64,000 nt of DNA from AB-137-C09 sp964458185 (GCA_964458185.1 CAYWFG010000012.1:1-64000); one strand, 5' to 3'. Numbered from the stretch's first letter, positions 27,199 through 37,015 are shown. Made by a program: numbers and translations. Notes: a model not told the origin generated them from the letters alone.

Positions 27199-28265
27199 TA
27201 ATATTGCACGCGACTGCTACGATGACGAAGCCAATGATCCGCAATCACCAACAATAACATAGCCTCAGCAATAGGGACGGCACGAATGCCAACACAAGGG
27301 TCATGCCGACCTTTGGTGATAACATCCACTTCTTCACCATGAATGTTAATGCTTTGCCGAGGGCAAGTGATCGAAGATGTGGGTTTTAATGCCATCCGTA
27401 CACGCAATGCATCGCCATTGCTGATGCCACCTAAAACACCACCTGCATGATTGCTGACAAAACCATCGTGGCGAATAGCATCGCCAAAGTGAGAGCCTTG
27501 CGCCGTAATGCAATCAAAACCATCGCCAATCTCTACCCCTTTTACCGCAGGAATACTCATCATTGCCTTGGCAATATCAGCATCCAAACGATCAAATACA
27601 GGCTCGCCCAAACCTTCAGGCATGCCCGTTGCTTGCACGCAAACAGCAGCCCCTATCGAATCACCTTGACGGCGGATACCATCCATTAAGTCAACCATTG
27701 CAACAGCAGCCGTTGCATCAGGGCAAAAAAATGGATTTTTTATAATTTCTTGGCGGTCAAACCTAGCAGGGTCTACTTGAATGGTGCCGATTTGATCCAC
27801 CCAAGCAAATACATCGACACCAACTGTTGCAAGCAGTTTTCGTGCAATACCCCCTGCGGCAACGCGCATGGCTGTCTCTCTGGCGGAGGCGCGACCACCG
27901 CCACGGTAATCCCTTCGCCCATACTTTTTATAATAGGTATAATCAGCGTGACCAGGGCGGAATTGTTCTGCAATATCACCATAATCACGACTGCGCTGAT
28001 CGGTGTTATGAATCAATAAACCGATCGGACATCCTGTGGTGATGCCCTCAAAAACACCCGATAAAATTTCTACGGTATCAGCTTCACGGCGTTGGGTGGT
28101 AAAACGAGATTGCCCTGGCTTGCGGCGATCCAAATCAGGCTGAAGATCATCAACAGATAATGCAACACCCGCAGGGCAACCGTCCACCACAGCCATCAGC
28201 GCTGTACCGTGGGATTCCCCTGCTGTACTAACACGAAACAAATCACCAAAGCTTGAACCTGCCAC
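27198..28265 (-). CDS. aroC: Chorismate synthase AroC
   Basis: This 355-residue FMN-dependent enzyme converts EPSP to chorismate, the last shikimate step. Signatures seen: STAGESHGTALMAVVDGCPAG, RDYRGGGRASARETA and the C-terminal KPTSSI. The start is GTG at 28265, sharing one base with the fabI stop (TAGTG). Order fabI-aroC-slt is one tight minus-strand unit. Confidence 0.96.
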   Translation of the reverse strand: MAGSSFGDLFRVSTAGESHGTALMAVVDGCPAGVALSVDDLQPDLDRRKPGQSRFTTQRREADTVEILSGVFEGITTGCPIGLLIHNTDQRSRDYGDIAEQFRPGHADYTYYKKYGRRDYRGGGRASARETAMRVAAGGIARKLLATVGVDVFAWVDQIGTIQVDPARFDRQEIIKNPFFCPDATAAVAMVDLMDGIRRQGDSIGAAVCVQATGMPEGLGEPVFDRLDADIAKAMMSIPAVKGVEIGDGFDCITAQGSHFGDAIRHDGFVSNHAGGVLGGISNGDALRVRMALKPTSSITCPRQSINIHGEEVDVITKGRHDPCVGIRAVPIAEAMLLLVIADHWLRHRSSRVQY

Positions 28266-29047
28266 TAGATTTCGCCTGGATCCCCAACACCAACATTAAA
28301 GCCAGCGTCGACATAATGAACTTCACCCGTCACGCCCGAAGCCCAATCAGAAACCAAATAGCAAGCGGCATCACCAATTTCGTTTTGTGTTACATTGCGC
28401 TGCAAAAAAGATCCCCGTGCTGCCTTGGTCATCAAGGTGCGAAAATCGCCGATGCCTGATGCTGCCAACGTGCGAACGGGCCCTGCTGACAATGCATTAA
28501 CACGAATACCGCGTTCACCAAGGTCATAGGCTAAATAACGGGTGGATGCTTCAAGTGCTGCCTTGGCGACACCCATGACATTATAATTAGGTACAGAACG
28601 AACAGCGCCTAAATAGGTCATTGTCAGCATTGCCCCCCCTGCTGGCATCATCCGTGCGGCACGTTGCGCACAAGCGACAAAAGAATACGCCGAAACATCC
28701 AATGCTTGTTGAAAAGCATGGCGAGAGGTTTCAGAGAAAGGTTGTTTTAAGGCGTTTTTATCGGCATAGGCAATCGAATGCACCATAAAATCTAGCTGCC
28801 CCCATTTTGCTTCAACTGCCGCAAAAAAGTCATCCAGTTGCGCATCATCAGAAACATCCAATGGCTCAATAAGGGTGGCATCCACGGATGCTGCCAGTGG
28901 TCGCACACGTTTTTCTAGTGCATCACCTAAATAATTAAAGCCCAACTCCGCACCTTCACGATGGCACGATTGTGTGACTCCCCAAGCAATAGATTTATTA
29001 TTGGCGATACCGAGAATCAGCCCTTTTTTACCTTCAAGAACGCCCAC
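28265..29047 (-). CDS. fabI: Enoyl-[acyl-carrier-protein] reductase (NADH) FabI
   Basis: The 260-residue short-chain dehydrogenase performs the last reduction in fatty-acid elongation. The Y-x6-K catalytic pair is in YNVMGVAK, with GIANNKSIAWG at the nucleotide-binding loop and SIAYADK in the core. I chose GTG 29047: GAGGGGG lies five bases upstream and the product then begins MGVLEGKKGL, as in other FabI proteins. An ATG at 29065 would add six residues without a good site. It heads the fabI-aroC-slt unit. Confidence 0.94.
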   Translation of the reverse strand: MGVLEGKKGLILGIANNKSIAWGVTQSCHREGAELGFNYLGDALEKRVRPLAASVDATLIEPLDVSDDAQLDDFFAAVEAKWGQLDFMVHSIAYADKNALKQPFSETSRHAFQQALDVSAYSFVACAQRAARMMPAGGAMLTMTYLGAVRSVPNYNVMGVAKAALEASTRYLAYDLGERGIRVNALSAGPVRTLAASGIGDFRTLMTKAARGSFLQRNVTQNEIGDAACYLVSDWASGVTGEVHYVDAGFNVGVGDPGEI

Positions 29048-29312
29048 GGCGACCCCCTCTGTCATTTTATGATTTTGAATCTACTCAATACTCAATAATC
29101 CGAATCCTAAGGGGCTGCTTGAGAATAGAAAGGGTGAGTCTATATCAGCACAATGGCAATAGATTAATACGCTTCAAGCTATACATGAGTTTATAAAGAT
29201 AACTGCCTATTTATTAATTATAATTTATAAAAAACTTTCCAACGGCTACACCATCATGTAAGTTTGCGGCGTTAAGGTACTGGAATACTAAGATAAGGGG
29301 GGCAAACAACGC

Positions 29313-31775
29313 GTGAAAGGATCAATCTTTAAAGCCAGTTGGATTCCTGGGTTGTTGCTTACGCTACTGTTTATCGCACTGTTTTTTTCGCCGTCCCATC
29401 CCTTTCAGAGTATTGAGTTTAAAGCCTACGATATTGCTGCTCGCCAATCAACGCTTGCTATCAATGATGACATTGTTGTTATCGGCATTGATCATGCTTC
29501 GGTGCGAGACTTTGGTCGTTGGCCATGGTCTCGTAATGTTATTTCTCAGGCTATTGATATATTAACCGCAGCACATGTTCGTTTGATTGCTACCGATATA
29601 TTGTATGAAAACACCAGTTACTCACCTGAATTGGCACGTATTGCCAATCTTGATGTCAGCTCCATTGAAGGGCGTGAAATCATCCAGCAAATAAAATCGT
29701 TGAATGAAGATCAACAATTGATCAATAGCGTGCAAGAAAATGGTCGGGTATTAATGCCCTTGGCATTGAATTTAACGTCCATGCAAACCAATGAAAAGTC
29801 CTCATTGCCCAACAGTTTAAATTCTTTGCGGGTAACAGGACTGCTCGCCGATAAGATGAAGCTTATTCCTTCTCACATGTTGAGTTATCCTTTTGATGCA
29901 TTAACATCTACGGTTTATGGCTTAGGATTTAGCAGTGTTTTGCCTGATCGTGATGGTGTGTTACGGGCAGCACCTTTGTTGGTTGATTACGGAAGTGCTG
30001 TATTACCATCGCTGCCGTTAATGATTGCTGCACATGCCAATGGTCTTTCAGTACGTGACCTGCATCAAGAAAAAGCTGGTGCTATTGGGCTGGGTGCGTT
30101 GACATTAAATATTGATCGTCAGGCACGCTTCTATCCTGTTTTCCATCAAGGAAAAGAAAAATCGGCTTATCATTACATCTCTTTTAAAGACTTGTTATCA
30201 AATAACTTTTCTGCCAGTTCGTTAAAAGATAAAATTATATTATTAGGGATTAACGATACTCAAGTTGGTGAACATTACCGTACCCCCTTGGGTAACTTTG
30301 TATCCCCGATCATCTTTCAAGCCCATGTCGTTCAGAGCATCATGGAAGAAACATTTATTTCACGCCCCGCATGGGCAACATGGATTGAGCTTGCTTTATT
30401 AATTATCTCAGGTCTTTTATTAATGTTTGTGCTTCCTCGATTTCACTTGATGTGGGCAGGCTTGGCTGCCGTTGTTTTGGCAGTTTCATTTGTGGCTGTA
30501 GGTTTGATATTGTTAATATTTCAATCATTATGGCTGCAAACCATGACCGCAGGGATGTTGTTGATCACGGGAATGATCATGCAATGGGTCTGGCGGTTAT
30601 TGACCGATGTACCCATGGGAAGCTCTTCTGAGTTGGCAGAACAAAATAAAATGTTGGCATTGTCTTTTCAAAGCCAAGGCATGTTAGACATGGCTTTTGA
30701 AAAACTTCGTGCTTGCCCTATTGATGATGATATGTTGTTGCATTTGTACAATTTGGCATTGGATTTTGAACGAAAACGGCAGTTGGATAAAGCGGGCAAT
30801 GTCTATGAATACATCCTTGGTCATGACAGTGAATACAAAGATGCTAGGGTACGGGTTGAACGTTTAAATGGTTTGATTGATGCTTCTTCAGCAACAGGCT
30901 CAATGGGTGCATCGGGGATCGATACACTCTTGGTCGCAGGGGGTACAAAGCCCACGCTAGGGCGTTATGAGATCGTTAAAGAGTTGGGTAAAGGTGCAAT
31001 GGGTGTGGTTTATTTAGGGCGCGACCCTAAAATTAACCGTTATGTAGCCATTAAAACCATGTCGTTAACCAAAGAGTTTGAAGCTGATGATGTTGAAGAA
31101 GTGAAAGCTCGTTTTTTCCGAGAGGCAAAAACGGCAGGCATGTTGAATCACCCCAATATTGTGACCATGTTTGACGTTGGCGAAGAACACGACTTGGCGT
31201 ATATTGCGATGGAATTTTTAGACGGTAGTGATCTTGCACCTTACACCAAAAAAGGTAAGCTATTCCCGCCGCAGGCAACGTTGAAAATTTGTGGGAAAGT
31301 GGCTGAAGCACTGCATGTTGCCCATGCACAAAGCGTTATTCATCGAGATATTAAACCTGCTAACATTATGCTGTTAAAAGATAAAACGGTAAAAGTTACA
31401 GATTTTGGCATTGCCCGAATTAGTGCCGCAAGTAAAACCAAAAGTGGTGTAGTGCTGGGAACACCCTCGTATATGTCGCCTGAGCAGCTCTCTGGCAAAC
31501 ATATTGATGGTCGTTCTGATTTGTTTTCGTTGGGCGTGATGATGTATGAAATGCTTAGTGGTGTGCGGCCATTTCGTGGTGACTCGATGGCAACGCTGAT
31601 GTTTCAAATTGCCAACGAACCCCACCCTGATATTCGTGAGCATTGTGACAACGCAACAGAAAGCACCGCGAAATTAATAGATCGTATGTTAGCCAAAGAT
31701 CCCGAAGCAAGAATTGCCAACGGTGCTGAGGTGATTCGCGGTATTATTGTATGCCTTCGTGATATGAGCAGGTAA
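29313..31775 (+). CDS. CHASE2-domain transmembrane Ser/Thr protein kinase
   Basis: The 820-residue membrane kinase has an N-terminal membrane segment. An extracytoplasmic CHASE2 sensor follows (about 30-345; DIVVIGIDHASVRDFGRWPW is typical). Then come a cluster of three membrane segments (about 350-430), a TPR-like helical linker (about 440-525) and a Hanks-type kinase domain (about 550-815). Catalytic features are intact: GKGAMGVVY, the Lys in YVAIKTM, HRDIKPAN (677-684), DFG (697-699) and SPEQ. The start is GTG with AAGGGGGG at 29295-29302. It is followed at once by a PP2C phosphatase and an FHA protein. CHASE2 ligands are unknown. The non-coding divergent region 29048-29312 would hold both promoters. 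Confidence 0.94.
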   Translation: MKGSIFKASWIPGLLLTLLFIALFFSPSHPFQSIEFKAYDIAARQSTLAINDDIVVIGIDHASVRDFGRWPWSRNVISQAIDILTAAHVRLIATDILYENTSYSPELARIANLDVSSIEGREIIQQIKSLNEDQQLINSVQENGRVLMPLALNLTSMQTNEKSSLPNSLNSLRVTGLLADKMKLIPSHMLSYPFDALTSTVYGLGFSSVLPDRDGVLRAAPLLVDYGSAVLPSLPLMIAAHANGLSVRDLHQEKAGAIGLGALTLNIDRQARFYPVFHQGKEKSAYHYISFKDLLSNNFSASSLKDKIILLGINDTQVGEHYRTPLGNFVSPIIFQAHVVQSIMEETFISRPAWATWIELALLIISGLLLMFVLPRFHLMWAGLAAVVLAVSFVAVGLILLIFQSLWLQTMTAGMLLITGMIMQWVWRLLTDVPMGSSSELAEQNKMLALSFQSQGMLDMAFEKLRACPIDDDMLLHLYNLALDFERKRQLDKAGNVYEYILGHDSEYKDARVRVERLNGLIDASSATGSMGASGIDTLLVAGGTKPTLGRYEIVKELGKGAMGVVYLGRDPKINRYVAIKTMSLTKEFEADDVEEVKARFFREAKTAGMLNHPNIVTMFDVGEEHDLAYIAMEFLDGSDLAPYTKKGKLFPPQATLKICGKVAEALHVAHAQSVIHRDIKPANIMLLKDKTVKVTDFGIARISAASKTKSGVVLGTPSYMSPEQLSGKHIDGRSDLFSLGVMMYEMLSGVRPFRGDSMATLMFQIANEPHPDIREHCDNATESTAKLIDRMLAKDPEARIANGAEVIRGIIVCLRDMSR

Positions 31776-31777
31776 TT

Positions 31778-32602
31778 ATGAGTAAAATTGAAATGGTTGG
31801 CTTAACCGATGTGGGCGTTCGACGTGATCACAACGAAGATGCCATTGGTATGACACCTGAGCTAGGCTTTGCCGTATTGGCTGATGGTATGGGCGGTCAT
31901 AACGCAGGCGAAGTTGCCAGCGCGATGGCAGTAGAAATAATCACCCGAAATTTCAATGAACGTTTACCCGCTCTGCCTGAATCTAAACTTGATGATGAAA
32001 CAGGGTTTACTGGTGAATCTATGTTGGCGCAGCATGTGATTGCGCAGGCCAACAATGAAATTTTTGAAGCGGCACAGCGCAAAGAAGAATGCGCAGGCAT
32101 GGGATCAACGATTGTTGTTGCGATTGTTTACAACAACCGCTTAACAGCAGCACACATTGGTGATTCACGCATGTACCTTTTGCGTAATGATGTATTAAGT
32201 CATATAACAGAAGATCATTCATTGATTCAAGAACAAGTTCGCCGTGGTTTGCTTACCCAAGCAGATGCGCGAAATTCTTCGATCAAAAACCTTGTCACAC
32301 GGGCTCTCGGCATTGAGCCTGATGTAGAGCCTGATGTGGTAGAAGAAATCATTCAGCCCGGAGACATCTATATGATGTGTTCTGATGGTTTGACCGACGT
32401 GGTGCCTGATGAGGCAATTCGTTTGTCAATTATTGAAAATAGAAAAAATTTAGCACGTGCAACAGAACAACTGATTCAATTTGCCAATGATGCTGGCGGA
32501 CCCGATAATATCTCGGTAATTATTTTTCGTACCCCTAAAAAGTTTCATCGAAAAGAAGGCATATTCAAACGCCTGCTTGCACGCTTGTTCAAACGTCGAT
32601 AG
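31778..32602 (+). CDS. PP2C-family Ser/Thr protein phosphatase
   Basis: The 274-residue metal-dependent phosphatase is of the Stp1/PppA type. Metal-binding motifs are complete: VRRDHNEDAIG, VLADGMGGHNAGEVAS, HIGDSRMYL, SDGLTDVVPD and GGPDNISVI. The gene begins two bases after the kinase stop, so enzyme and counter-enzyme are made together. A basic tail (FKRLLARLFKRR) could bind membrane or nucleic acid, which is speculative. It presumably reverses phosphorylation by the kinase upstream. Confidence 0.93.
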   Translation: MSKIEMVGLTDVGVRRDHNEDAIGMTPELGFAVLADGMGGHNAGEVASAMAVEIITRNFNERLPALPESKLDDETGFTGESMLAQHVIAQANNEIFEAAQRKEECAGMGSTIVVAIVYNNRLTAAHIGDSRMYLLRNDVLSHITEDHSLIQEQVRRGLLTQADARNSSIKNLVTRALGIEPDVEPDVVEEIIQPGDIYMMCSDGLTDVVPDEAIRLSIIENRKNLARATEQLIQFANDAGGPDNISVIIFRTPKKFHRKEGIFKRLLARLFKRR

Positions 32603-32685
32603 TTTTTGCTTTGAAAATAAAGAAGGACTTTTTCGCTGGTTAATTTCCTTTTGTTTATTTTCTGATTTGTGGAGGACACATCAAC

Positions 32686-33414
32686 ATGGCCTATAAACTC
32701 ATGCTTAAGTTCAATGGTGAGATTGTTTCTGAGTACACCTTGGAAAACGTAGAAACAACGATCGGACGAAAATCCGAAAATACCATTCATATTGATAATA
32801 TGGCGGTAAGTAGCCATCATGCCCGTGTTGTTTTGGTGGGAAACAAGGCTATTTTTGAAGACATGGGCAGTACCAACGGTACTGTTGTCAATGGTCGTCA
32901 AGTCACCAAACATGTATTAAAACATGGCGACCAAATTATTATGGGGAAGCATGAATTAATTTTTATTGATACCTCCATGGGCGAATTACCCACCGCGCAA
33001 GAAGAAGTGGCTGCTGGCGAAGGCGATATGGAAAAAACCATGGTGTTGACTGCACAAGGTCGCATGAACGCCTTTGGTTCAGCCGAGCCTGTGAGCAATA
33101 AACCATCGCTTCCTTTGGCATCGGTGCAAATTCTTTCTGGTCCGCAAGCAGGAAAAACGATTGAGTTGACCGCTTCGATTACCAGTATGGGCAAAGGTGA
33201 TGGTTGTAAAATTATTGTTAAAGGCTTGACCGTTGGTAAACAAGCGGCTGTGATTACACGTCGTCCTACAGGCTACCATATTACTCAATTAGAGGGGCTA
33301 TCTCGAACTAGGGTCAATAACGACAGTATATCGTCAGAGCCACGCATTTTAAAAGATGGTGATATTATCACCCTTAGTGATATGAAAATGGAATTTTTTA
33401 ATAAGGTTGGCTAA
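32686..33414 (+). CDS. Protein with one canonical and one degenerate FHA domain
   Basis: The N-terminal FHA domain (about 1-95) has the phosphothreonine-binding residues: TIGRKSENTI, SSHHARV and GSTNGTVVNG. After a linker rich in acidic residues (about 95-145, containing MEKTMVL, a possible phosphothreonine site), a second FHA-like fold spans about 145-242. That fold has SMGKGDGC in place of the canonical Gly-Arg and lacks Ser-x-x-His, so it probably does not bind phosphothreonine. GGAGG precedes the start. It is the third gene of the kinase-phosphatase-FHA cassette and the likely reader or substrate. Confidence 0.88.
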   Translation: MAYKLMLKFNGEIVSEYTLENVETTIGRKSENTIHIDNMAVSSHHARVVLVGNKAIFEDMGSTNGTVVNGRQVTKHVLKHGDQIIMGKHELIFIDTSMGELPTAQEEVAAGEGDMEKTMVLTAQGRMNAFGSAEPVSNKPSLPLASVQILSGPQAGKTIELTASITSMGKGDGCKIIVKGLTVGKQAAVITRRPTGYHITQLEGLSRTRVNNDSISSEPRILKDGDIITLSDMKMEFFNKVG

Positions 33415-33430
33415 GGTAAGGAAGGGTAGA

Positions 33431-34492
33431 TTAGCGTCTTCCCTCACGGTGCATCAATAAAAAACCTGCGATACCACCAAAAAAAAGAATAGGCAACCAA
33501 GCAGCATAGGCTGGTGGCAAACGATCACCGCCTGCTAACATGCTGCTGGCGTTGCTTAGTACATAAAACGATAAACCCACGCCAATACTTGCTGCTAGAC
33601 CAAGCGAATTAGCCGCTAACCTAGACCCCATATTCATGCATAATGCCACAGCCAGTATTGCCATAATCAAGCAACTTAATGGCGCAGTTAACTTTTGCTG
33701 CAAGGTGAAGACATAACTGCCATTGCTCATCCCTGCTTGCTGCAATAATTGAATGTAATTGATCAACTCAAACAAACGCATGTGACTTGCCTTGGGTGGG
33801 TCTGCGGCATTGGGGCCTGCTGCTGATGTGAAAACAATATGTTTTGTATGGCGTAAAAGCATGCCTTCTTGATCATCAGGTTCGCTAATATGAACATCCG
33901 TTAGCTGCCATTGACCATCAGTATAGATAGCTTTGCTGGCATCCATGCGTTGCAACCATCGACCTTGTGCATCGGTTTGCAATACCATCATGGCAAAACT
34001 TTGCTCTCCTAACGGCTTTAATCTAATCATGCGATCACCATCACGAAGCCATTGAACGTCGTATTGATTAGCCGCACGATGATGAACATTGACCCGTTCA
34101 ATCGTATCTAACCGTTGATTGGTGATGGGTGTTACCCATTCATTGATGGTAAAACCAACGATCATGGCACACCATGCAATGGCAAGTAAAGGTTGTAAAA
34201 TTTTACCTAAGCCTACGCCAGCAGCGCGTAATGCTGCTATTTCTTGATGGTGTGATAATTCGGTCAGGTAAATACTTAACCCCAAGAGTACAATGATAGG
34301 CATCAATTGTGATGCCATGTAAGGGAGTTTAAGTAAGAGGTATTCTGTTAAAATGGCAGCGTCCATGCCATGCCCTAACAAACGGGACTTATCAAACAAT
34401 TCAACGATGATAAAAATACCCAGCACCACCAGCATAGTGCCAAGTACTCGCGTCATGCCTTGCCAAAATAACCAGCGAAAAATAATACTCAT
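33431..34492 (-). CDS. lptG: LPS export permease LptG (LptF/LptG family)
   Basis: The 353-residue inner-membrane protein forms part of the LptB2FG transporter that extracts LPS. It has the family layout of three membrane segments, a periplasmic beta-jellyroll (about 120-250) and three more membrane segments. LPYMASQLMPIIVLLGLSIYL and SHHQEIAALRAAGVGLGKI are typical of the coupling helices. Position after ppiD without an adjacent lptF means its partner must lie elsewhere. LptG fits better than LptF, but the two are hard to separate by eye. Confidence 0.85.
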   Translation of the reverse strand: MSIIFRWLFWQGMTRVLGTMLVVLGIFIIVELFDKSRLLGHGMDAAILTEYLLLKLPYMASQLMPIIVLLGLSIYLTELSHHQEIAALRAAGVGLGKILQPLLAIAWCAMIVGFTINEWVTPITNQRLDTIERVNVHHRAANQYDVQWLRDGDRMIRLKPLGEQSFAMMVLQTDAQGRWLQRMDASKAIYTDGQWQLTDVHISEPDDQEGMLLRHTKHIVFTSAAGPNAADPPKASHMRLFELINYIQLLQQAGMSNGSYVFTLQQKLTAPLSCLIMAILAVALCMNMGSRLAANSLGLAASIGVGLSFYVLSNASSMLAGGDRLPPAYAAWLPILFFGGIAGFLLMHREGRR

Positions 34493-34496
34493 GAAA

Positions 34497-34976
34497 TTAA
34501 GGCCAGTAGGCGGGCCAAACCAATAGGCTTAGCGCGCAAGTCATATCACGCCACCAAGCACACCATAGCCACCAACCATCATCACCACGCCACAAAGAAA
34601 AACCAGTAGCGCAAGCGTGGAGTAAAAATAATGCCGCTAAATACCAGACCAATGATGGTTGAACAACAATGTAAGGAATAGCCGTGCAGACCACTAGAAT
34701 CCAAAATGCAGAAGCATACATAGACCACGGTAACGAGCGACTGGCATGATCCGAAGAATGATTGATTAAACGCAAGAGTAAGTCGGCAGTTACAGCCACC
34801 AACAACAAGCAACTGGCAAGCAACAGCCAACGTAACTCAATATTTACGCCAAAAGCAGGCGTTCCGCCACCATAAGTCAAGCGTAAAGGAAGAAGTAAGA
34901 TGGGTGTCAGCAAAGCAATACTCAACCAGATATAAATAGTTTGTTGAGTATTGCCTTGCTGATTTATTTCATTCAC
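34497..34976 (-). CDS. Small integral membrane protein of unknown function
   Basis: The 159-residue protein is almost entirely hydrophobic, with four to five membrane segments (about 14-30, 50-68, 85-108, 110-128, 140-156). It is rich in Trp and Leu. A short Asn/Gln-rich N-terminus precedes the first segment. It sits four bases before lptG and five bases after ppiD, so an envelope role is plausible by context only. I recognise no family. Confidence 0.65.
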   Translation of the reverse strand: MNEINQQGNTQQTIYIWLSIALLTPILLLPLRLTYGGGTPAFGVNIELRWLLLASCLLLVAVTADLLLRLINHSSDHASRSLPWSMYASAFWILVVCTAIPYIVVQPSLVWYLAALFLLHACATGFSLWRGDDGWWLWCAWWRDMTCALSLLVWPAYWP

Positions 34977-34981
34977 TTGAT

Positions 34982-36904
34982 TTAAATGCGGTCTAACACG
35001 CCCTGATGGGTAACAATATCATGTTGATCACGAATGGATGCCATCCAACGAGCAAAACGGGCAGCACTCTTAGCACGTTTGGCTTCAGTTAAAATGGTTT
35101 CTTTCTGCTGTTCAAACTCTTCTTCTGAAGCAGCAATAACATCTTGGGTATAAACAATTGCCATGCCCCGAGAGGTTTCAACCATGGTGTTTTTCCACTG
35201 CCCTTTGGGTGTGTTAAAGGCAGCATCAATAATCGCTTGTGTTAACCATGTCGAATCATCCCCTAAACCACTGCGGCTAACAGGCTTCGATAAAAATTTT
35301 GCCTGCCCCGCTTGTTGCGCAACATCATCGGGCGATTGTGTGATCAGCTTACCATCATTTTTTAATAAAGCATTGGCAAGTTTTCGTGCATTAACCAACG
35401 CACGATCTGCTTTGGCATCATCATAAACGCTGCCTGCTACATCTTTAAAGGGTAATAATTCTGGTTGAATCCTTTTTACAATCTCAACAGCAACAAACCG
35501 TCCATCTTTTAATTCAGTAATATGTACGACATCCCCTGGTTGACCACGAAAGGTTAATTGCAATAATTCTTGACTGCTGCCTAATAGGGGGTCTGCTAAG
35601 GCTTCATTGCGATCCATCGCGGGGATTTCATGCAGTGTTATATCGGTTGCTTTGGCTGCCGCTTGAAGGGAGTCTTCCATGCCCAATCCATCATCAAGGT
35701 CTTGCGATAGATTGTAGGCTTCTTCTTTGGCAAGCTCCAAGCGTAAGGACTCTACCAACTGATCGCGCACTTCAGCGAGTGGCTTGATGCCTTCGGCTAC
35801 GATGTTTTCTAATTTAAGCAAGACTAGACCATTGCTGCTTTTAATGGCATCACTGACGGTATCTTTTTCCATGCTGAAAAGCACTTCATCCACCGCAGGC
35901 GGAAGTTTCCCTGACGTGATTAAACCAAGGTCGCCGCCATCTTCGGCAGTAATGTCATCGGATTCAGCTTTAGCAACCATTGCAAAATCGTCGCCTGCAG
36001 CCAATCGCGCTTGCACACGTTTCATTTTTTCTGCTGCTTTTTCCCAATCTGCATCATCCGCAGCTAATCCGACACGCAATAAAATTTGACGTGCATGTCG
36101 TTCTTCGGGTGTCGTAAAAGAATCAATCTTCTCGTCATAGCTTGCATTGATTTTCTCATCTGACACTTCAAGATCAGCAGTCATTTGTTGGGGGTCAATG
36201 ACAACAATATGGGCAGTGATTTTTTCTTTGGATTGATAACGGTTTTGATGCGCTTCATACCATGCTCGTGCATCAGCATCGTTGATGGTGATAGCTGCTA
36301 ATAAATCATCAGGATCAATCATGATGGCAGCAATAACCCGTTGTTCATAATCACGATCAAAGCGATTACGTAATTCAGTATCGCTGATGCGAACACCATC
36401 GGCAACAGCTTTTTGTAATACATCAACCATCAGGTTTAAGCGCATTTCATTTTCGTAATCAATGGTGGTGCGAAAGCCCATATTGCGGGTAATAATACGG
36501 TAGGCTTGCGGATCAAAGCTTCCTGCTGATTGAAAGGATGGATTATTGCGGACTTGGCTAACCAATACCGCTTCTGATGTGGTTAAGCCCAATTGCTGCG
36601 CTTCATCGACCAGCAAACGACGGTTAATGAGCGTTTGTAGTGTGTTTGATTTCAAGCCCAGTTGCTTGATCATATCTTTAGATAAATCACGCCCCATCAT
36701 AGCACGGTAACCGTTAATTTGCCGTTCAAACGCCTGTTGAAACTCAAGGCTTGAAATCGGCGAATCATCCACTTCAGCGATGTTTTCGCTATTGCCATTC
36801 ATAAAATAATCGCCAACGCCCCACAAGGCAAACGACAAGGCAATGCCACCTAAAATTACTTTCGCCAACCATGATTGCGCCTGATTGCGCATAATCTCAA
36901 GCAT
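34982..36904 (-). CDS. ppiD: Periplasmic folding chaperone PpiD (SurA_N/parvulin)
   Basis: The 640-residue protein has one N-terminal membrane anchor (AKVILGGIALSFALWGVGDYF). A SurA-type chaperone domain (about 35-210) follows, then a parvulin PPIase-like domain (about 235-370; RHARQILLRVG and DGGDLGLITSGKLPP), then a second chaperone lobe. PpiD assists newly exported proteins at the SecYEG exit. The length matches E. coli PpiD (623). A hairpin with a U tract lies only 22 bases upstream of the start codon. Confidence 0.93.
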   Translation of the reverse strand: MLEIMRNQAQSWLAKVILGGIALSFALWGVGDYFMNGNSENIAEVDDSPISSLEFQQAFERQINGYRAMMGRDLSKDMIKQLGLKSNTLQTLINRRLLVDEAQQLGLTTSEAVLVSQVRNNPSFQSAGSFDPQAYRIITRNMGFRTTIDYENEMRLNLMVDVLQKAVADGVRISDTELRNRFDRDYEQRVIAAIMIDPDDLLAAITINDADARAWYEAHQNRYQSKEKITAHIVVIDPQQMTADLEVSDEKINASYDEKIDSFTTPEERHARQILLRVGLAADDADWEKAAEKMKRVQARLAAGDDFAMVAKAESDDITAEDGGDLGLITSGKLPPAVDEVLFSMEKDTVSDAIKSSNGLVLLKLENIVAEGIKPLAEVRDQLVESLRLELAKEEAYNLSQDLDDGLGMEDSLQAAAKATDITLHEIPAMDRNEALADPLLGSSQELLQLTFRGQPGDVVHITELKDGRFVAVEIVKRIQPELLPFKDVAGSVYDDAKADRALVNARKLANALLKNDGKLITQSPDDVAQQAGQAKFLSKPVSRSGLGDDSTWLTQAIIDAAFNTPKGQWKNTMVETSRGMAIVYTQDVIAASEEEFEQQKETILTEAKRAKSAARFARWMASIRDQHDIVTHQGVLDRI

Positions 36905-36926
36905 AGGAACCCCAATAGATCAATAT

Positions 36927-36946
36927 AAAAAATGCCTCTACAGGCA
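36927..36946 (-). terminator. Hairpin with U tract between pstB and ppiD
   Basis: On the minus strand TGCCT-GTAG-AGGCA is followed at once by TTTTTT. It would end the pstS-pstC-pstA-pstB transcript. It lies so close to the ppiD start that it is probably within the ppiD leader too. The rest of 36947-37015 shows nothing recognisable. Confidence 0.65.
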
Positions 36947-37015
36947 CACCAAACAAAAGGCAATGCTAACTACGCAGGTGAGAAGTCGCAAGGCATACAC
37001 GCTGATGATTTAAAT

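Noticed and set aside
29313..33414. Type VI secretion regulatory trio
   Set aside because: No type VI structural genes occur in the window, so this function cannot be claimed.
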